The notes below the pieces were generated by a model, which saw nothing but the letters and a program-made list of their open reading frames with translations, searched no databases and was not told the origin of the DNA. The position numbers were made by a program, and so were the translations under genes. 46,919 nt of DNA, taken from positions 1 through 46,919 of IMG/VR virus record IMGVR_UViG_3300047322_000125; one strand, 5' to 3'. Below are positions 6,408 to 15,390 of this stretch, piece by piece (position 1 is the first letter of the stretch; the number at the start of each line of letters is the position of its first letter). The stretch comes from a virus.

Positions 6408-6908
6408 ATGCTTACTCAGGGCAGGCTTAAAGAGGTGTTGGAGTACTGCCCTGAGTCGGGCGTATTCCGTTGGCGGGTGCGGGCAAGTATCCGGGTCCGT
6501 GTTGGTGACGTGGCCGGGTGCATCGATAACGTACACGGCTACGTGCAGATTAGCGTAGATCGGAAGCTATACCGCGCTAACCGCCTAGCGTGGCTCTACA
6601 TGACGGGCGCATGGCCCGCCGCATTGGTAGACCACAAAGACCTAGACAGAAGTAACAACCGATGGTCAAACCTCCGGGAAGCAACGAAAGCGCAGAACGG
6701 CGCGAACCGAGAAAAGCAAGCCAACAACACGAGCGGTTACAAGAACCTCCAACGCAACACAAACGGTTGGCAGGTTGTGGTAACGAAGCACGGCAAGCGG
6801 CATCGGTTCGGGACATATCCAACGTTGGAGGAGGCCGCAGCGGTAGCACGGCGGGCGAGGATCGAGATACACGGGGAGTTTGCGAATCATGGAGATAGCC
6901 CGCGATGA
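6408..6908 (+). CDS. HNH-AP2 homing-type endonuclease
   Basis: 166 residues. The HNH part lies at about 60-105, with YRANRLAWLYMTG, VDHKDLDRSNNRWSNLREAT and the catalytic His/Asn/His pattern; an AP2-like DNA-binding domain follows (GYKNLQRNTNGWQVVV to about 160). Such genes are mobile, free-standing homing endonucleases of phage genomes. ACAGGAGG before ATG 6408 is a strong ribosome site. The end overlaps the primase gene by 20 bp. A related protein is encoded at the right end of the window. Confidence 0.85.
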   Translation: MLTQGRLKEVLEYCPESGVFRWRVRASIRVRVGDVAGCIDNVHGYVQISVDRKLYRANRLAWLYMTGAWPAALVDHKDLDRSNNRWSNLREATKAQNGANREKQANNTSGYKNLQRNTNGWQVVVTKHGKRHRFGTYPTLEEAAAVARRARIEIHGEFANHGDSPR

Positions 6909-7692
6909 TTGGTTAGCATTCGCCCAATCCCTCCCGGAAGGGTCCCACAAAAAGTACTCACACTCTTGCGGGCCGGGTTCCTGCCGCATGGTTTCCCACA
7001 AGCCCGAGGGGTGGGGTTGGAGTTGTTTTAGGTGCGGTGAAAAGGATTGGGTCCCGAGACCTGCGGAGAGCCTCACAGAGAAGCTAGCAAGGCTCCGCAG
7101 AGCGCAGGAGGTGGAAAGCTATGCCCGCGTCTCGGTAACCCCGCCTGAGGGCTATACGGACCCGCAAACGTGGCCCCTTGAGGCGCGAGTATGGCTTTAT
7201 CAGGCCGGAATATCCAACGTAGAGATACAGGCGTTACGGTTCGTGTGGTCCCCGCGTTTGCAACGTGTCGTCCTGCCCGTGTTCAACGAGATTGGCGAAC
7301 CCGTGTTCTGGCAGGCGCGCACCTTAGACAAGTCCAACCCCTGCAAGTACCTATCCCCGTCCGTAGATAAGCGGCGATTAATTGCCAAGTACGGGGACGG
7401 CCCCGCGTTAGTCCTTACCGAGGACCTCCTTAGCGCCTATAGGGTATCCCGCGCGGGTTACGCCGCTTGGTCCTTGCTCGGGACGAAGTTAAACGACTGG
7501 ACCGCCGCCGAGATTATCAAGACGGGTTTACCGGTTCTAACGTGGTTGGACCCGGATAAGGCGGGCCAAGACAACGCAGCAAAGATTAACCGCGCGCTCC
7601 GGGCGTATGGCCGGGACGTTACCAACATCGTGTCCGACAAGGACCCAAAACTCTTAAGCCGGGAGGCTATCCAATGTCTGCTCAAAACCTGA
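6889..7692 (+). CDS. DNA primase with zinc finger and Toprim domain
   Basis: 267 residues. A zinc-binding N-terminus has C27, C32, C46 and C49. A Toprim catalytic core follows: E178 in VLTEDLLS and the D221-x-D223 pair in WLDPDKAGQD. It lays RNA primers for lagging-strand synthesis and should work with the helicase three genes on. T7 fuses primase and helicase in one protein; here they are separate. A TTG nine bases upstream is possible, but ATG 6889 has GGGGAG at the right distance. Confidence 0.88.
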   Translation: MEIARDDWLAFAQSLPEGSHKKYSHSCGPGSCRMVSHKPEGWGWSCFRCGEKDWVPRPAESLTEKLARLRRAQEVESYARVSVTPPEGYTDPQTWPLEARVWLYQAGISNVEIQALRFVWSPRLQRVVLPVFNEIGEPVFWQARTLDKSNPCKYLSPSVDKRRLIAKYGDGPALVLTEDLLSAYRVSRAGYAAWSLLGTKLNDWTAAEIIKTGLPVLTWLDPDKAGQDNAAKINRALRAYGRDVTNIVSDKDPKLLSREAIQCLLKT

Positions 7693-8009
7693 AGTGGTTC
7701 CGCTTTAGCCAAAACAGCAGCGGCGGCTCGTTCGTAGAGGACGAGAACGTATGTGAGGAGGTGTTTATCGAGGCCGAGAACGCGGAGGCGGCTATCGCCA
7801 AGGCGGAGACGTTCTGCGATAACTCCGACTCCTGCGAGTGCTGCGGGGATCGTTGGTCGTTTTGGGTCTCGGACGAGGACGGCTACGACGTTCCGACCAT
7901 CTACGGTGAGTCCATCTACGAGGCAGGCCCAGGTATGTTCCGCACTCACGCGAAACTGCACTACGCGGACGGTACGGTTGTGGATTACAAGTTCAAGGCG
8001 GCGCAATGA
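7674..8009 (+). CDS. Conserved phage protein with CECCGDRW motif
   Basis: 111 residues. Starts with FRFSQNSSGGSF and carries CECCGDRWSFW near residue 55, a pairing of elements seen in small proteins of many unrelated tailed phages; function unknown. The clustered cysteines could bind a metal. The start lies within the end of the primase gene, and its own stop overlaps the next start. Confidence 0.7.
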   Translation: MSAQNLKWFRFSQNSSGGSFVEDENVCEEVFIEAENAEAAIAKAETFCDNSDSCECCGDRWSFWVSDEDGYDVPTIYGESIYEAGPGMFRTHAKLHYADGTVVDYKFKAAQ

Positions 8010-8218
8010 GTGCAAGCCTGGAATCTGAGATTCTCAACATTCAGTACGAGATACCGGAAAGCTACCGAGACCCCGCTATGCGTATGGCTTACGTGTTCGG
8101 ACACCGCGACGCACGACACGCAGCGGCGGAGATTGCAGCGCGCCCCACGGAGAAATACGAGTATCGAGAAGCCGGGGCCGTTAATGGCCACATTCTTTAC
8201 ATGAGGTACCCCGTATGA
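8006..8218 (+). CDS. Small protein of 70 residues between primase and helicase
   Basis: Overlaps both neighbours by four bases (ATGA at each junction), which indicates coupled translation. The sequence is polar with a central AYVFGHRDARHAAAE and an aromatic C-terminus. No family recognised. Confidence 0.6.
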   Translation: MSASLESEILNIQYEIPESYRDPAMRMAYVFGHRDARHAAAEIAARPTEKYEYREAGAVNGHILYMRYPV

Positions 8219-9510
8219 GCTTGGAAGTAACGTTGCTCCAGCTATTGCGATACCGCGAGCGCTACGAGCGATTGGCTAAGGCCGTGCCGAAAGCGGCCCT
8301 AGAACCTAAGTCCGTTTTCATCCTGGACGACTTCGGCAAGTTCTTTAAGGAGTTCCCGGACGTTGCGCGTATCGAGTTCGAGCCGTTCAATCTCTATTTC
8401 ACAACCTTCGCACACCCTACGCTTACGGAGGAGCAGAGAGCGCTGTATCGCGTAATGCTCGCGGAGGTCCTTAACAAGGATTGCGACGCAGCGCTTGAGG
8501 CCGGGATTATGGAGCGCCTCCTCGCAGCGGAGACCGCGCACCGCGTTACGGACTTAATCTCGCAGTACAACGAGGGCGCGGAGGTTGACCTCTACGTAGC
8601 TCTGCGCGATGAAATGACGCGTTACGAAGCGGCCACTACGCGCAAGGGCCGCCTCCCCTGGGTTGACGCCGATATTGACGACATTCTAGGAGACGACAAA
8701 GAGGACAAGGGCCTCCATTGGCCTATCGAGTGTCTTAACCTCTGTATGCGCCCGGCCCGGCCCGGGGACTTTATCGTGCTGGCCGGGAGGCCGGATAAGG
8801 GCAAGACTACGGTTATTGCGCAAGTGGTCTCGCATATGGCCGCGCAATTCGATACGTACTACGGTCCTAATCACGGGCGCTCTGTGCTGTGGTTCAACAA
8901 TGAGGGGCCGGGTAAGCGCATTGTCCAGCGTATCTACCAAGCCGCGCTAAACGCCTCTGTAGCGGACCTTATCCGCAAGTCCAAGGGGGCAACGCTCAAA
9001 GAGGAGTACGCGTTAGCCGTAGGCGGAATTGATCGTATCCGCGTAATGGATATACACGACTTCTGGAGTTACGAGGTAGAGGACATTATGCGCCGCTGCC
9101 CGCCGGGTCTCGTGGTGTTCGATATGGTGGATAACATCAAGTTTAGCGGCGCAGCGCTTAACGGCGGACAGCGTACAGACCAAATCTTAGAGAGCATGTA
9201 TCAGTGGTCCCGCCTCATGGGCGTTAAGTACGACACGCCGGTTATTGCTACCTCGCAGATTAGCGCGGACGGGGACGGCTTGCCGTTTCCCACGCTTTCC
9301 ATGCTCAAGGATAGCAAGACGGGTAAGCAGGGCGCAGCGGACGCGATTATTACGCTCGGTTCTAAAAACGAGTCTATGTATGACGGCGTGCGCTGGATTG
9401 GGTTGACTAAGAACAAGCTGGCCCGGGCAGGGCAGCCCAAGAGTCCGAACGCTGAAGTTATATTCGACGGTGAGCGCTCCCGCTTGCTAATGCCAACTGA
9501 AAACGATTAG
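8215..9510 (+). CDS. Replicative DNA helicase, DnaB/RecA-like
   Basis: 431 residues. The RecA-type motor occupies about 165-425: Walker A GRPDKGKTT (191-199), Walker B VFDMVDN (301-307, D303), and ATSQIS about residue 345 as a sensor-like motif. The N-terminal 150 residues are helical and lack a recognisable primase. It unwinds the fork, using the separate primase upstream. The position between primase and ligase in a coupled operon supports a replicative rather than repair role. Confidence 0.85.
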   Translation: MSLEVTLLQLLRYRERYERLAKAVPKAALEPKSVFILDDFGKFFKEFPDVARIEFEPFNLYFTTFAHPTLTEEQRALYRVMLAEVLNKDCDAALEAGIMERLLAAETAHRVTDLISQYNEGAEVDLYVALRDEMTRYEAATTRKGRLPWVDADIDDILGDDKEDKGLHWPIECLNLCMRPARPGDFIVLAGRPDKGKTTVIAQVVSHMAAQFDTYYGPNHGRSVLWFNNEGPGKRIVQRIYQAALNASVADLIRKSKGATLKEEYALAVGGIDRIRVMDIHDFWSYEVEDIMRRCPPGLVVFDMVDNIKFSGAALNGGQRTDQILESMYQWSRLMGVKYDTPVIATSQISADGDGLPFPTLSMLKDSKTGKQGAADAIITLGSKNESMYDGVRWIGLTKNKLARAGQPKSPNAEVIFDGERSRLLMPTEND

Positions 9511-9524
9511 GAGTACCGCGGAAC

Positions 9525-9704
9525 ATGAAAGCAACAGCACGGCATAACTGCGAGAAGTGCAGGAGCGAGATTAACGACTACTCCAAGAACCGCTGCGACG
9601 CATGCGAAAAGGCCGCCCCGGAACCGGAGAAGTGTTTCCGGTATTGGCATCACACGGATAGCTGTTTGTGTTCCGGGGAGTGCGTAGCTAGGCGCAAATC
9701 GTGA
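9525..9704 (+). CDS. Cysteine-rich small protein, probable zinc ribbon
   Basis: 59 residues with CEKC and CDAC pairs (residues 9-12 and 24-27) that look like one four-Cys zinc site, and further Cys residues near the end (CFRYWHH, CLCSGEC). TTAGGAGTAC lies 8 bases before ATG 9525. Too short for standard gene calls. Function unknown; a DNA- or RNA-binding role is only a guess. Confidence 0.65.
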   Translation: MKATARHNCEKCRSEINDYSKNRCDACEKAAPEPEKCFRYWHHTDSCLCSGECVARRKS

Positions 9705-9796
9705 GCGAGCACACGTTAGTCCTGTTCCGCAATCTCTTTAACGCTTACGCCGATTTCTACGAGGCGTGTCTTGATTACCTGGAGGACGTACTGTGA
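9701..9796 (+). CDS. Putative 31-residue peptide coupled to ligase
   Basis: GTG 9701 overlaps the stop of the zinc-ribbon gene, and its TGA overlaps the GTG of the ligase gene, so all three are chained by GTGA junctions. The peptide (MSEHTLVLFRNLFNAYADFY at its start) is amphipathic and acidic. Its exact fit between neighbours is the only support. Confidence 0.4.
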   Translation: MSEHTLVLFRNLFNAYADFYEACLDYLEDVL

Positions 9797-10704
9797 TTCC
9801 CGCACTTTTCAAGCCGATGTTGGCCGCGACTCTCACCAAGCCGGAACTTATCAAGTTCCCCGTGTGGGCCTCACCAAAGATTGACGGTATCCGCTGCGTG
9901 GTGTTCGGTGGGGTTGCGTATTCGCGGAGCCTTAAGCCTATCCCTAACGAGTTCGTACAGCGTTGGGCTATGAATCACTCGTTAGCCCTGGACGGCCTGG
10001 ACGGTGAGTTAGTGGTGGGTAGCGCCACGGACCCTAACTGTATGCAAAACAGTATGGCCGTTATGCGTAAGAGTGGGATGCCGGACTTTAAGTTTTACGT
10101 CTTTGACGCGGTGCTACCCGGTGTCGAGTTTGACGAGCGTAGCGACTTCGCAGCGGAACAGGTGCGCCGAGTCAAGCGGGACTACCTGGATACCCGCGCG
10201 GAGCGCGTACCGCAGGCCCGCGTAGTCAACTTGGCCGCATTGGAACACTACGAGGCCGCATTCCTGAAAGACGGGTACGAGGGAATGATGGTCCGGGCGT
10301 ATGACGGCCACTACAAGTACGGACGCTCTACCGAGCGCGAGGGCGGCCTCGTCAAGGTTAAGCGGTTCGTGGACGCGGAGGCGGTGGTAGTTGGGTTCGT
10401 GGAGGAAATGGAGAACACGAACGAGGCCAAGCGGGACGCCCTCGGTAATACGGAGCGCAGCACGGCTAAGGCGGGCCTCGTGGGTAAGGGGACGTTGGGC
10501 GCGCTCGTGGTGCGGGACGAGGAGGGCCGGGAGTTCAACGTAGGGACGGGGTTTAAGGCTATCGAGCGTGCGTATATGTGGGAGTACCGCGAGACGTTGC
10601 TCGGCAAGCACGTTACGTACAAGTACTTTGACCACGGCATCAAAGAGGCCCCACGGCACCCAGTGTTTAAGGCGTTCCGCGCCCCTGAGGATATGAGCAA
10701 ATGA
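9793..10704 (+). CDS. ATP-dependent DNA ligase
   Basis: 303 residues. The adenylation motif KxDG is K29-IDG (SPKIDGIRC). DGELVVG (about 54-60), YEGMMVR and LVKVKRF correspond to later nucleotidyltransferase motifs, followed by an OB-fold region from about 220. It seals nicks in lagging-strand DNA. Size is near that of T7 ligase. The start is GTG, in a four-base overlap with the preceding peptide. Confidence 0.9.
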   Translation: MIPALFKPMLAATLTKPELIKFPVWASPKIDGIRCVVFGGVAYSRSLKPIPNEFVQRWAMNHSLALDGLDGELVVGSATDPNCMQNSMAVMRKSGMPDFKFYVFDAVLPGVEFDERSDFAAEQVRRVKRDYLDTRAERVPQARVVNLAALEHYEAAFLKDGYEGMMVRAYDGHYKYGRSTEREGGLVKVKRFVDAEAVVVGFVEEMENTNEAKRDALGNTERSTAKAGLVGKGTLGALVVRDEEGREFNVGTGFKAIERAYMWEYRETLLGKHVTYKYFDHGIKEAPRHPVFKAFRAPEDMSK

Positions 10705-10820
10705 AACCGCATATTACGTTTAAGTACGGGTGTTGGTGGTGCGAGGGACTTGGATACGTGTTCGGAGTCTCCGCCGTTAGCCCCAAAGGGGCGTACAACG
10801 ACTGGAAAAGCAAACAATGA
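10701..10820 (+). CDS. Small phage protein with YGCWWC motif
   Basis: 39 residues joined to both neighbours by ATGA overlaps. FKYGCWWCEGLGYVFGVS near the start and AYNDWKSK at the end match a pattern of tiny proteins found across tailed phages, with no known function. Too short for most gene finders. Confidence 0.6.
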   Translation: MKPHITFKYGCWWCEGLGYVFGVSAVSPKGAYNDWKSKQ

Positions 10821-11365
10821 TCCCTCCGCAAATCCTAACTAGCACAGGCCGGTACTTTGACTTTACCGCGCCCGAGTGTGGGGCTATCGAGATTGAGGAC
10901 ATAGCCACGGCCCTTAGCCGTATCTGCCGCTTTACCGGGCATACGACCGAGTTCTATAGCGTTGCACAGCATAGCGTGTACGTATCGTTTCTCGTCCCGG
11001 ACCACCTCGCGTTAGCCGCTCTCCTGCATGACGCTTCGGAGGCGTATCTCGGGGACGTGTCTAGCCCGCTTAAGCGGCTCCTCCCGGATTACAAGCGGAT
11101 TGAGGAAAGGGTAGAGCGCGCTATCTGCGATAGGTTCGGCGTGGAGTACCCGCTGGACCCCGCGATTAAGGAGGCGGACCTCCGTATGTTGGTTACGGAA
11201 CGCCGGGACCTCATGCCTAAGCCGCGCCCCGAGGTTGACGGCGTAGACCGCGTAGCGTGGTCGGACTTCCGGGGAATCAAGACTGTTACTGAGCGTGTGC
11301 GAGGAGTTAATCCCGACATTGCGCGCCTTATGTTCCTTGGCCGATACAAAGAACTTACATACTAA
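10817..11365 (+). CDS. HD-domain phosphohydrolase (YfbR/DatZ-like)
   Basis: 182 residues, an all-helical HD hydrolase. H42, H52, the H71-D72 doublet in LLHDASEAYLGD and D80 form the metal and nucleotide site. Relatives include bacterial 5'-nucleotidases and the phage dATP triphosphohydrolases named DatZ. Here it sits in an operon with a MazZ-like protein and a family A polymerase, so acting on deoxynucleotide pools is likely. The exact substrate is not visible in the sequence. Confidence 0.78.
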   Translation: MIPPQILTSTGRYFDFTAPECGAIEIEDIATALSRICRFTGHTTEFYSVAQHSVYVSFLVPDHLALAALLHDASEAYLGDVSSPLKRLLPDYKRIEERVERAICDRFGVEYPLDPAIKEADLRMLVTERRDLMPKPRPEVDGVDRVAWSDFRGIKTVTERVRGVNPDIARLMFLGRYKELTY

Positions 11366-11379
11366 TTAGGAGTACTGCC

Positions 11380-12117
11380 ATAAACGTAAGCCTTTACCAC
11401 GGGGACTGTCTGGACGTTATGCGTTCCCTGCCCGATGCAAGTATCGACATGATTATGTGTGACCTCCCTTACGGGACGACCCAGAACAAGTGGGACAGTG
11501 TTATCCCGCTGGACAGCCTTTGGCCGGAGTACCGCCGTATTGCGAAGCGTAACGCCGCAATGGTATTTACGGCGGCGCAACCTTTTACAACGGCCCTTAT
11601 CTCGTCAAACCTCAAGGAGTTCCGCTACTGCTTAGTTTGGGACAAGGTAGGTACTACGGGGTTCCAAACGGCCAAGGTAATGCCGCTACGCAGGCACGAG
11701 GATATTTGTGTGTTCTACGCTGCAAAGCCTACCTACAACCCGGAAATGGAGGTGCGCGGCAAGCCTCGCAAGAAAGGCGGCAGCAACACGGACAACGGGT
11801 GTTACGGGGAACTCCGCAGCACGGAGAGCTTTAACAACACGTACTACCCCACTTCTATCCTGCAAGTGTCCAACGCGAGCAAAAAGGGCCTCGTTCATCC
11901 AACGCAGAAGCCCGTAGAGCTTATGGAGTACCTCGTTAAGACGTACAGCAACGGGGGCGAGACTGTCCTTGATAACTGTATGGGGTCCGGGACCACGGGC
12001 CTAGCCTGCGTGAACACGGGGAGGGCGTTCGTAGGTATTGAGCGGGACGAAAAGTACTTCGCAATCGCAAAGGCCCGCATCGACACGGCTTATAGTAAGG
12101 AGTACAGCGCAACATGA
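11380..12117 (+). CDS. DNA (adenine- or cytosine-N4) methyltransferase with apparent ATA start
   Basis: DNA methyltransferase with catalytic DLPY (28-31) before the AdoMet-binding loop DNCMGSGTTG (198-207), the order of beta-class enzymes. The first ATG (11419) would drop the conserved LYHGDCLDV segment, which is encoded in frame upstream. The frame opens with ATA at 11380, 7 bases after AGGAG, giving INVSLYHGD; no ATG, GTG or TTG fits there. Either ATA is used, or the true sequence differs by one base. It likely protects phage DNA from restriction. Confidence 0.8.
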   Translation: MNVSLYHGDCLDVMRSLPDASIDMIMCDLPYGTTQNKWDSVIPLDSLWPEYRRIAKRNAAMVFTAAQPFTTALISSNLKEFRYCLVWDKVGTTGFQTAKVMPLRRHEDICVFYAAKPTYNPEMEVRGKPRKKGGSNTDNGCYGELRSTESFNNTYYPTSILQVSNASKKGLVHPTQKPVELMEYLVKTYSNGGETVLDNCMGSGTTGLACVNTGRAFVGIERDEKYFAIAKARIDTAYSKEYSAT

Positions 12118-14522
12118 GTAAAGGCTACGTTGTATTCGACGTTGAGACGACCATTAAGGCGTACAACAAACGCAAGGCTAGTCCCTTCCTCCCGGAGAAC
12201 TTCGTAGTTGCCTCGGGGTGGAAACGGCAGGGGGACGAGCGAGTAACCGGGGAGTATTTTGGGCGTGCGCCTAAGCCGTTCAACTGGTTTAGCAAGCTCC
12301 TCGCGGGCACTAGTTTGCTCGTTGGTCAGAATTTGAAATTTGACCTGCTTTACGCCTTGCGAGAGCCGCAGAATTACGAGGCGTGGCAAGAGTACGTAGC
12401 CCGAGGCGGTAATGTGTGGGACGTACAAATCGCGGAGTTCCTCCTAAGAGGTATGGAGCCTAGCTCGCACATGCTGGCTATGGATGAAATGGTTACGGCC
12501 TACGGCGGTAATCTCAAGATTGACGAGGTTAAGGCCCTTTGGGAGGCGGGGGTAGACACTCCGGACATAGACCCGGACCTACTCATGCGCTATCTCTGCG
12601 GGGACGATAGCGGCCTCGGGGACATTGGCAACACGGAAAAGATTTTCCTCGGGCAACTCGCTAAGGCGCGCAAGACCGGACAGGTTAAGAGCATTCTGCT
12701 CAACATGGGGTCATTGCTCGCTACCGTGGAGATGGAAAAAAACGGGATGCATGTTAATAAGGAGCTAGGCTTGCGCCTCGCCTCCGAACTGCAAGCCCGC
12801 CTAGAGACCATTGAAGCAGAGTTGCACGCGTACCTCCCCGAGGGCCTCCCGTTTGAGTTCAACTGGAGTAACCGCTACCACTTGTCCCCGCTGATTTTCG
12901 GCGGCAAGGTCAAGTACGAGAAGCGGGTAACGACTACGGACGAGAACGGTAGTCCTGTGTACTACCAGAAAGACGCGGAGGTTGTGTATCTCAAGCACGA
13001 GAAAACGACCAACGGGGACGGCAAGGTAGAGCACAAAACAATGCCGCTGGAGGACTGGCGGCGCATGGACCACCAACCCGAGCCGCTCCGGTACGGTTCC
13101 GGCAAGAACGCTGGAGAACTCAAGACCAAAAAGGTAAAGGTCCCGGACCTCTCGCGCGGCCCTAAGTCCGCAATGCGAGATTTCTATTACGAGTTCCCGG
13201 GATACACGGAACCCAAGCCCGAGTGGGCGAGCAGTACCGAGGGGTTGTATAGCGTGGCGGGCGAGGTTATCGAGGCGTTGGGTAACCGAGATATTCCTTT
13301 CCTTAAGACGCTCGCGGAGGTTGCGGGCCTCACTAAGGACCTCACCACGTATTACATTAGCCTGGACGAAAAGACGGGCGAGCATAAGGGAATGCTTACG
13401 CTCGTGGGCGGGGATTCGATTATTCACCACTCAATCAACCACACGTCCACGGTTACGGCGCGGTTCTCCTCGTCTAACCCTAACCTCCAGAACGTCCCGA
13501 AAGAGGGCAAGTCACAGGTTAAGAGTGTGTTTGAGTCCCGCTTTGGCAAGGACGGGCAGATTGTACAGTCCGACTTTACCGCGCTGGAGGTCTATGTCCA
13601 AGCGAACCTAACCGGTTGCACTCAACTTATCGAGGACTTGCGCGCAGGCCTGGATATGCACTGTGTACGGGTCTCGCAGAAAGAGGGGATTACGTACGAG
13701 GACGCGCTCCTTAAGTGCAAGGGCGATAAGTCCCGGGGCATTGCGCCGTTGCCAGAGTGGGAAAAGAAACGTACTGAGGCAAAGGTGTTCTCGTTCCAAC
13801 GTGCCTACGGCGCAGGCGCGGCCAAGATTGCCGAGAGTACCGGCATGAAACAGGAGGACGTAGAGGACCTTATCAAGGCGGAGAACGAGCGATACCCCGA
13901 GCTTGCAGCGTACAACGCGGCTAAGACTAAGCGTATCGAGCAATCACGCCGTCCGACTAACAACATTCAGCCGCACCCGGATATTCCGGGCCTTATGTGC
14001 CAACTCGGGAAAGGTTGGAGCGTTACCCCGGATAACAAGATTTACTCGTATCGGGAGTCCCCGGCCCCTAAGTGGAGTATCCAACGGGGCGGTATGCCGC
14101 AGAGCTTTAGCCCTACGGAAATTGCTAACTACGAGGTCCAGGGCGCTGGCGGTGAGTGGGCCAAGGCCGCTATGTGGCTCGCGGTGCGGGCGTTCTATGC
14201 GCGTAAGAACTTCGGGGGTCGCGCGCTCCTGACTAATAACGTGCATGACGCGGTGTACATGGACGCCCATAAGGACGTATTGGACGAGGCCGCAGGACTC
14301 TTGCACGCCTGCATGTTGCACGCTAGCACGCTAATCGAACAGTACTTTGGATGGAAAGTAGCCGTACCCGTGCCTAGCGTTACGGTCCACGGTGATTCAA
14401 TGATTGAAGAAAACAACTTTGGCGAGGCATTCGACACACACGCAGAGACATTCTACGAAGTTATCCGCAAGGACTATCTAGGCGGATACCGCGCAGGCTT
14501 TGAATCAACCGCAGCACACTAA
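12114..14522 (+). CDS. Family A DNA polymerase with proofreading exonuclease
   Basis: 802 residues. The N-terminal 3'-5' exonuclease shows DVET (D9, E11) and LVGQNLKFD near 69-77. The polymerase carries motif A (SDFTALEVY, D487), motif B (R553, K557, Y565 in a fingers helix) and motif C (HDAVY, H711-D712). TARFSSSNPNLQN at 448-460 is the usual family signature. An insert at about 255-350 is rich in charged residues. It is the replicative polymerase of the T7-type module; ATGA overlap with the methyltransferase. Confidence 0.93.
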   Translation: MSKGYVVFDVETTIKAYNKRKASPFLPENFVVASGWKRQGDERVTGEYFGRAPKPFNWFSKLLAGTSLLVGQNLKFDLLYALREPQNYEAWQEYVARGGNVWDVQIAEFLLRGMEPSSHMLAMDEMVTAYGGNLKIDEVKALWEAGVDTPDIDPDLLMRYLCGDDSGLGDIGNTEKIFLGQLAKARKTGQVKSILLNMGSLLATVEMEKNGMHVNKELGLRLASELQARLETIEAELHAYLPEGLPFEFNWSNRYHLSPLIFGGKVKYEKRVTTTDENGSPVYYQKDAEVVYLKHEKTTNGDGKVEHKTMPLEDWRRMDHQPEPLRYGSGKNAGELKTKKVKVPDLSRGPKSAMRDFYYEFPGYTEPKPEWASSTEGLYSVAGEVIEALGNRDIPFLKTLAEVAGLTKDLTTYYISLDEKTGEHKGMLTLVGGDSIIHHSINHTSTVTARFSSSNPNLQNVPKEGKSQVKSVFESRFGKDGQIVQSDFTALEVYVQANLTGCTQLIEDLRAGLDMHCVRVSQKEGITYEDALLKCKGDKSRGIAPLPEWEKKRTEAKVFSFQRAYGAGAAKIAESTGMKQEDVEDLIKAENERYPELAAYNAAKTKRIEQSRRPTNNIQPHPDIPGLMCQLGKGWSVTPDNKIYSYRESPAPKWSIQRGGMPQSFSPTEIANYEVQGAGGEWAKAAMWLAVRAFYARKNFGGRALLTNNVHDAVYMDAHKDVLDEAAGLLHACMLHASTLIEQYFGWKVAVPVPSVTVHGDSMIEENNFGEAFDTHAETFYEVIRKDYLGGYRAGFESTAAH

Positions 14523-14551
14523 CCACTAACATTTATTTAGGACTACACCAC

Positions 14552-15388
14552 ATGACGCAAGCACTTAACCTCGCCGACCTGATTGCACAAGCAGCTAAGA
14601 CCGGCCCGGATATGACCCAAACGAAGGGCGGCGGAGACTTCGCACCGCCCGCCGCAGGCGTTACCCGTCTGCGCCTCGTTGGCTATTTCGAGACCGGCAA
14701 GCACAAAGAACTCAACATGCAAAACAAGGAGGTCCTCCGCGATAAGGTAGACCTCGTGTTTGAGTTGAGCGGCCCGAACCACCCGCCGCGAGTTACCGAG
14801 GACGGTACGAAAATTCCGCACCGCATTACGGTTAAGGAGACCAAGAGCCTTAACGAGAAAGCCAATTTCTATAAGCTCTTTGCGGCAATGAACGCAGCGC
14901 ACGGCGGCGGTGCTACCCACATGGTGCAAATGCTCGGCAAGGCGTTCCGCTCCGAGGTGTTCCACAAGCAAGGCGGTAAGGACGGTAAAACCACGTTCGC
15001 TAACCTCAAGGGACCTAACGGCTACATCATCCGCCCTGTGACGTACCAGGACGAGGAAACGGGCGAGACCAAGACGGTTAATGTTGATCCGCCTATCACG
15101 GAGCTTAAGGCATTCATTTGGGACCTCGCGGATAAGGCCATGTGGGACAGCATCTATATCCCGGGGGAGTACGAGGCGCGCAAGAACGATAAGGGCGAGG
15201 TAACGACCCCGGCAAAGAGCAAGAACGTTCTCCAGGAGCGTATTAAGGCCGCTGCGAACTTCGCGGAGATTGTGGACCGTGTGGGCGCGACGGTGGAGGA
15301 GTTGGGCGTCCCGGACGCAGAGACCCCGGAACGTTCGGAGGCTCCCGCAGGCTCGGCAGGAGAGGACCCGCTCGCCTCGTTGGGTTGA
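14552..15388 (+). CDS. Single-stranded DNA-binding protein
   Basis: 278 residues, with an OB-like core (TRLRLVGYFETGKHKE to about residue 200) and an acidic, Pro/Ala-rich C-terminal tail ending GEDPLASLG. This tail type docks replication partners in T7 gp2.5 and bacterial SSB. Position between the polymerase and the 5'-3' exonuclease also fits. The early protein at 5579 ends almost identically. Family assignment rests on context and tail rather than a unique motif. Confidence 0.7.
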   Translation: MTQALNLADLIAQAAKTGPDMTQTKGGGDFAPPAAGVTRLRLVGYFETGKHKELNMQNKEVLRDKVDLVFELSGPNHPPRVTEDGTKIPHRITVKETKSLNEKANFYKLFAAMNAAHGGGATHMVQMLGKAFRSEVFHKQGGKDGKTTFANLKGPNGYIIRPVTYQDEETGETKTVNVDPPITELKAFIWDLADKAMWDSIYIPGEYEARKNDKGEVTTPAKSKNVLQERIKAAANFAEIVDRVGATVEELGVPDAETPERSEAPAGSAGEDPLASLG

Positions 15389-15390
15389 GC

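Noticed and set aside
6408-6908. Intron-borne homing endonuclease
   Set aside because: The HNH-AP2 gene lies between intact genes; no split coding sequence or intron-like structure was seen around it.
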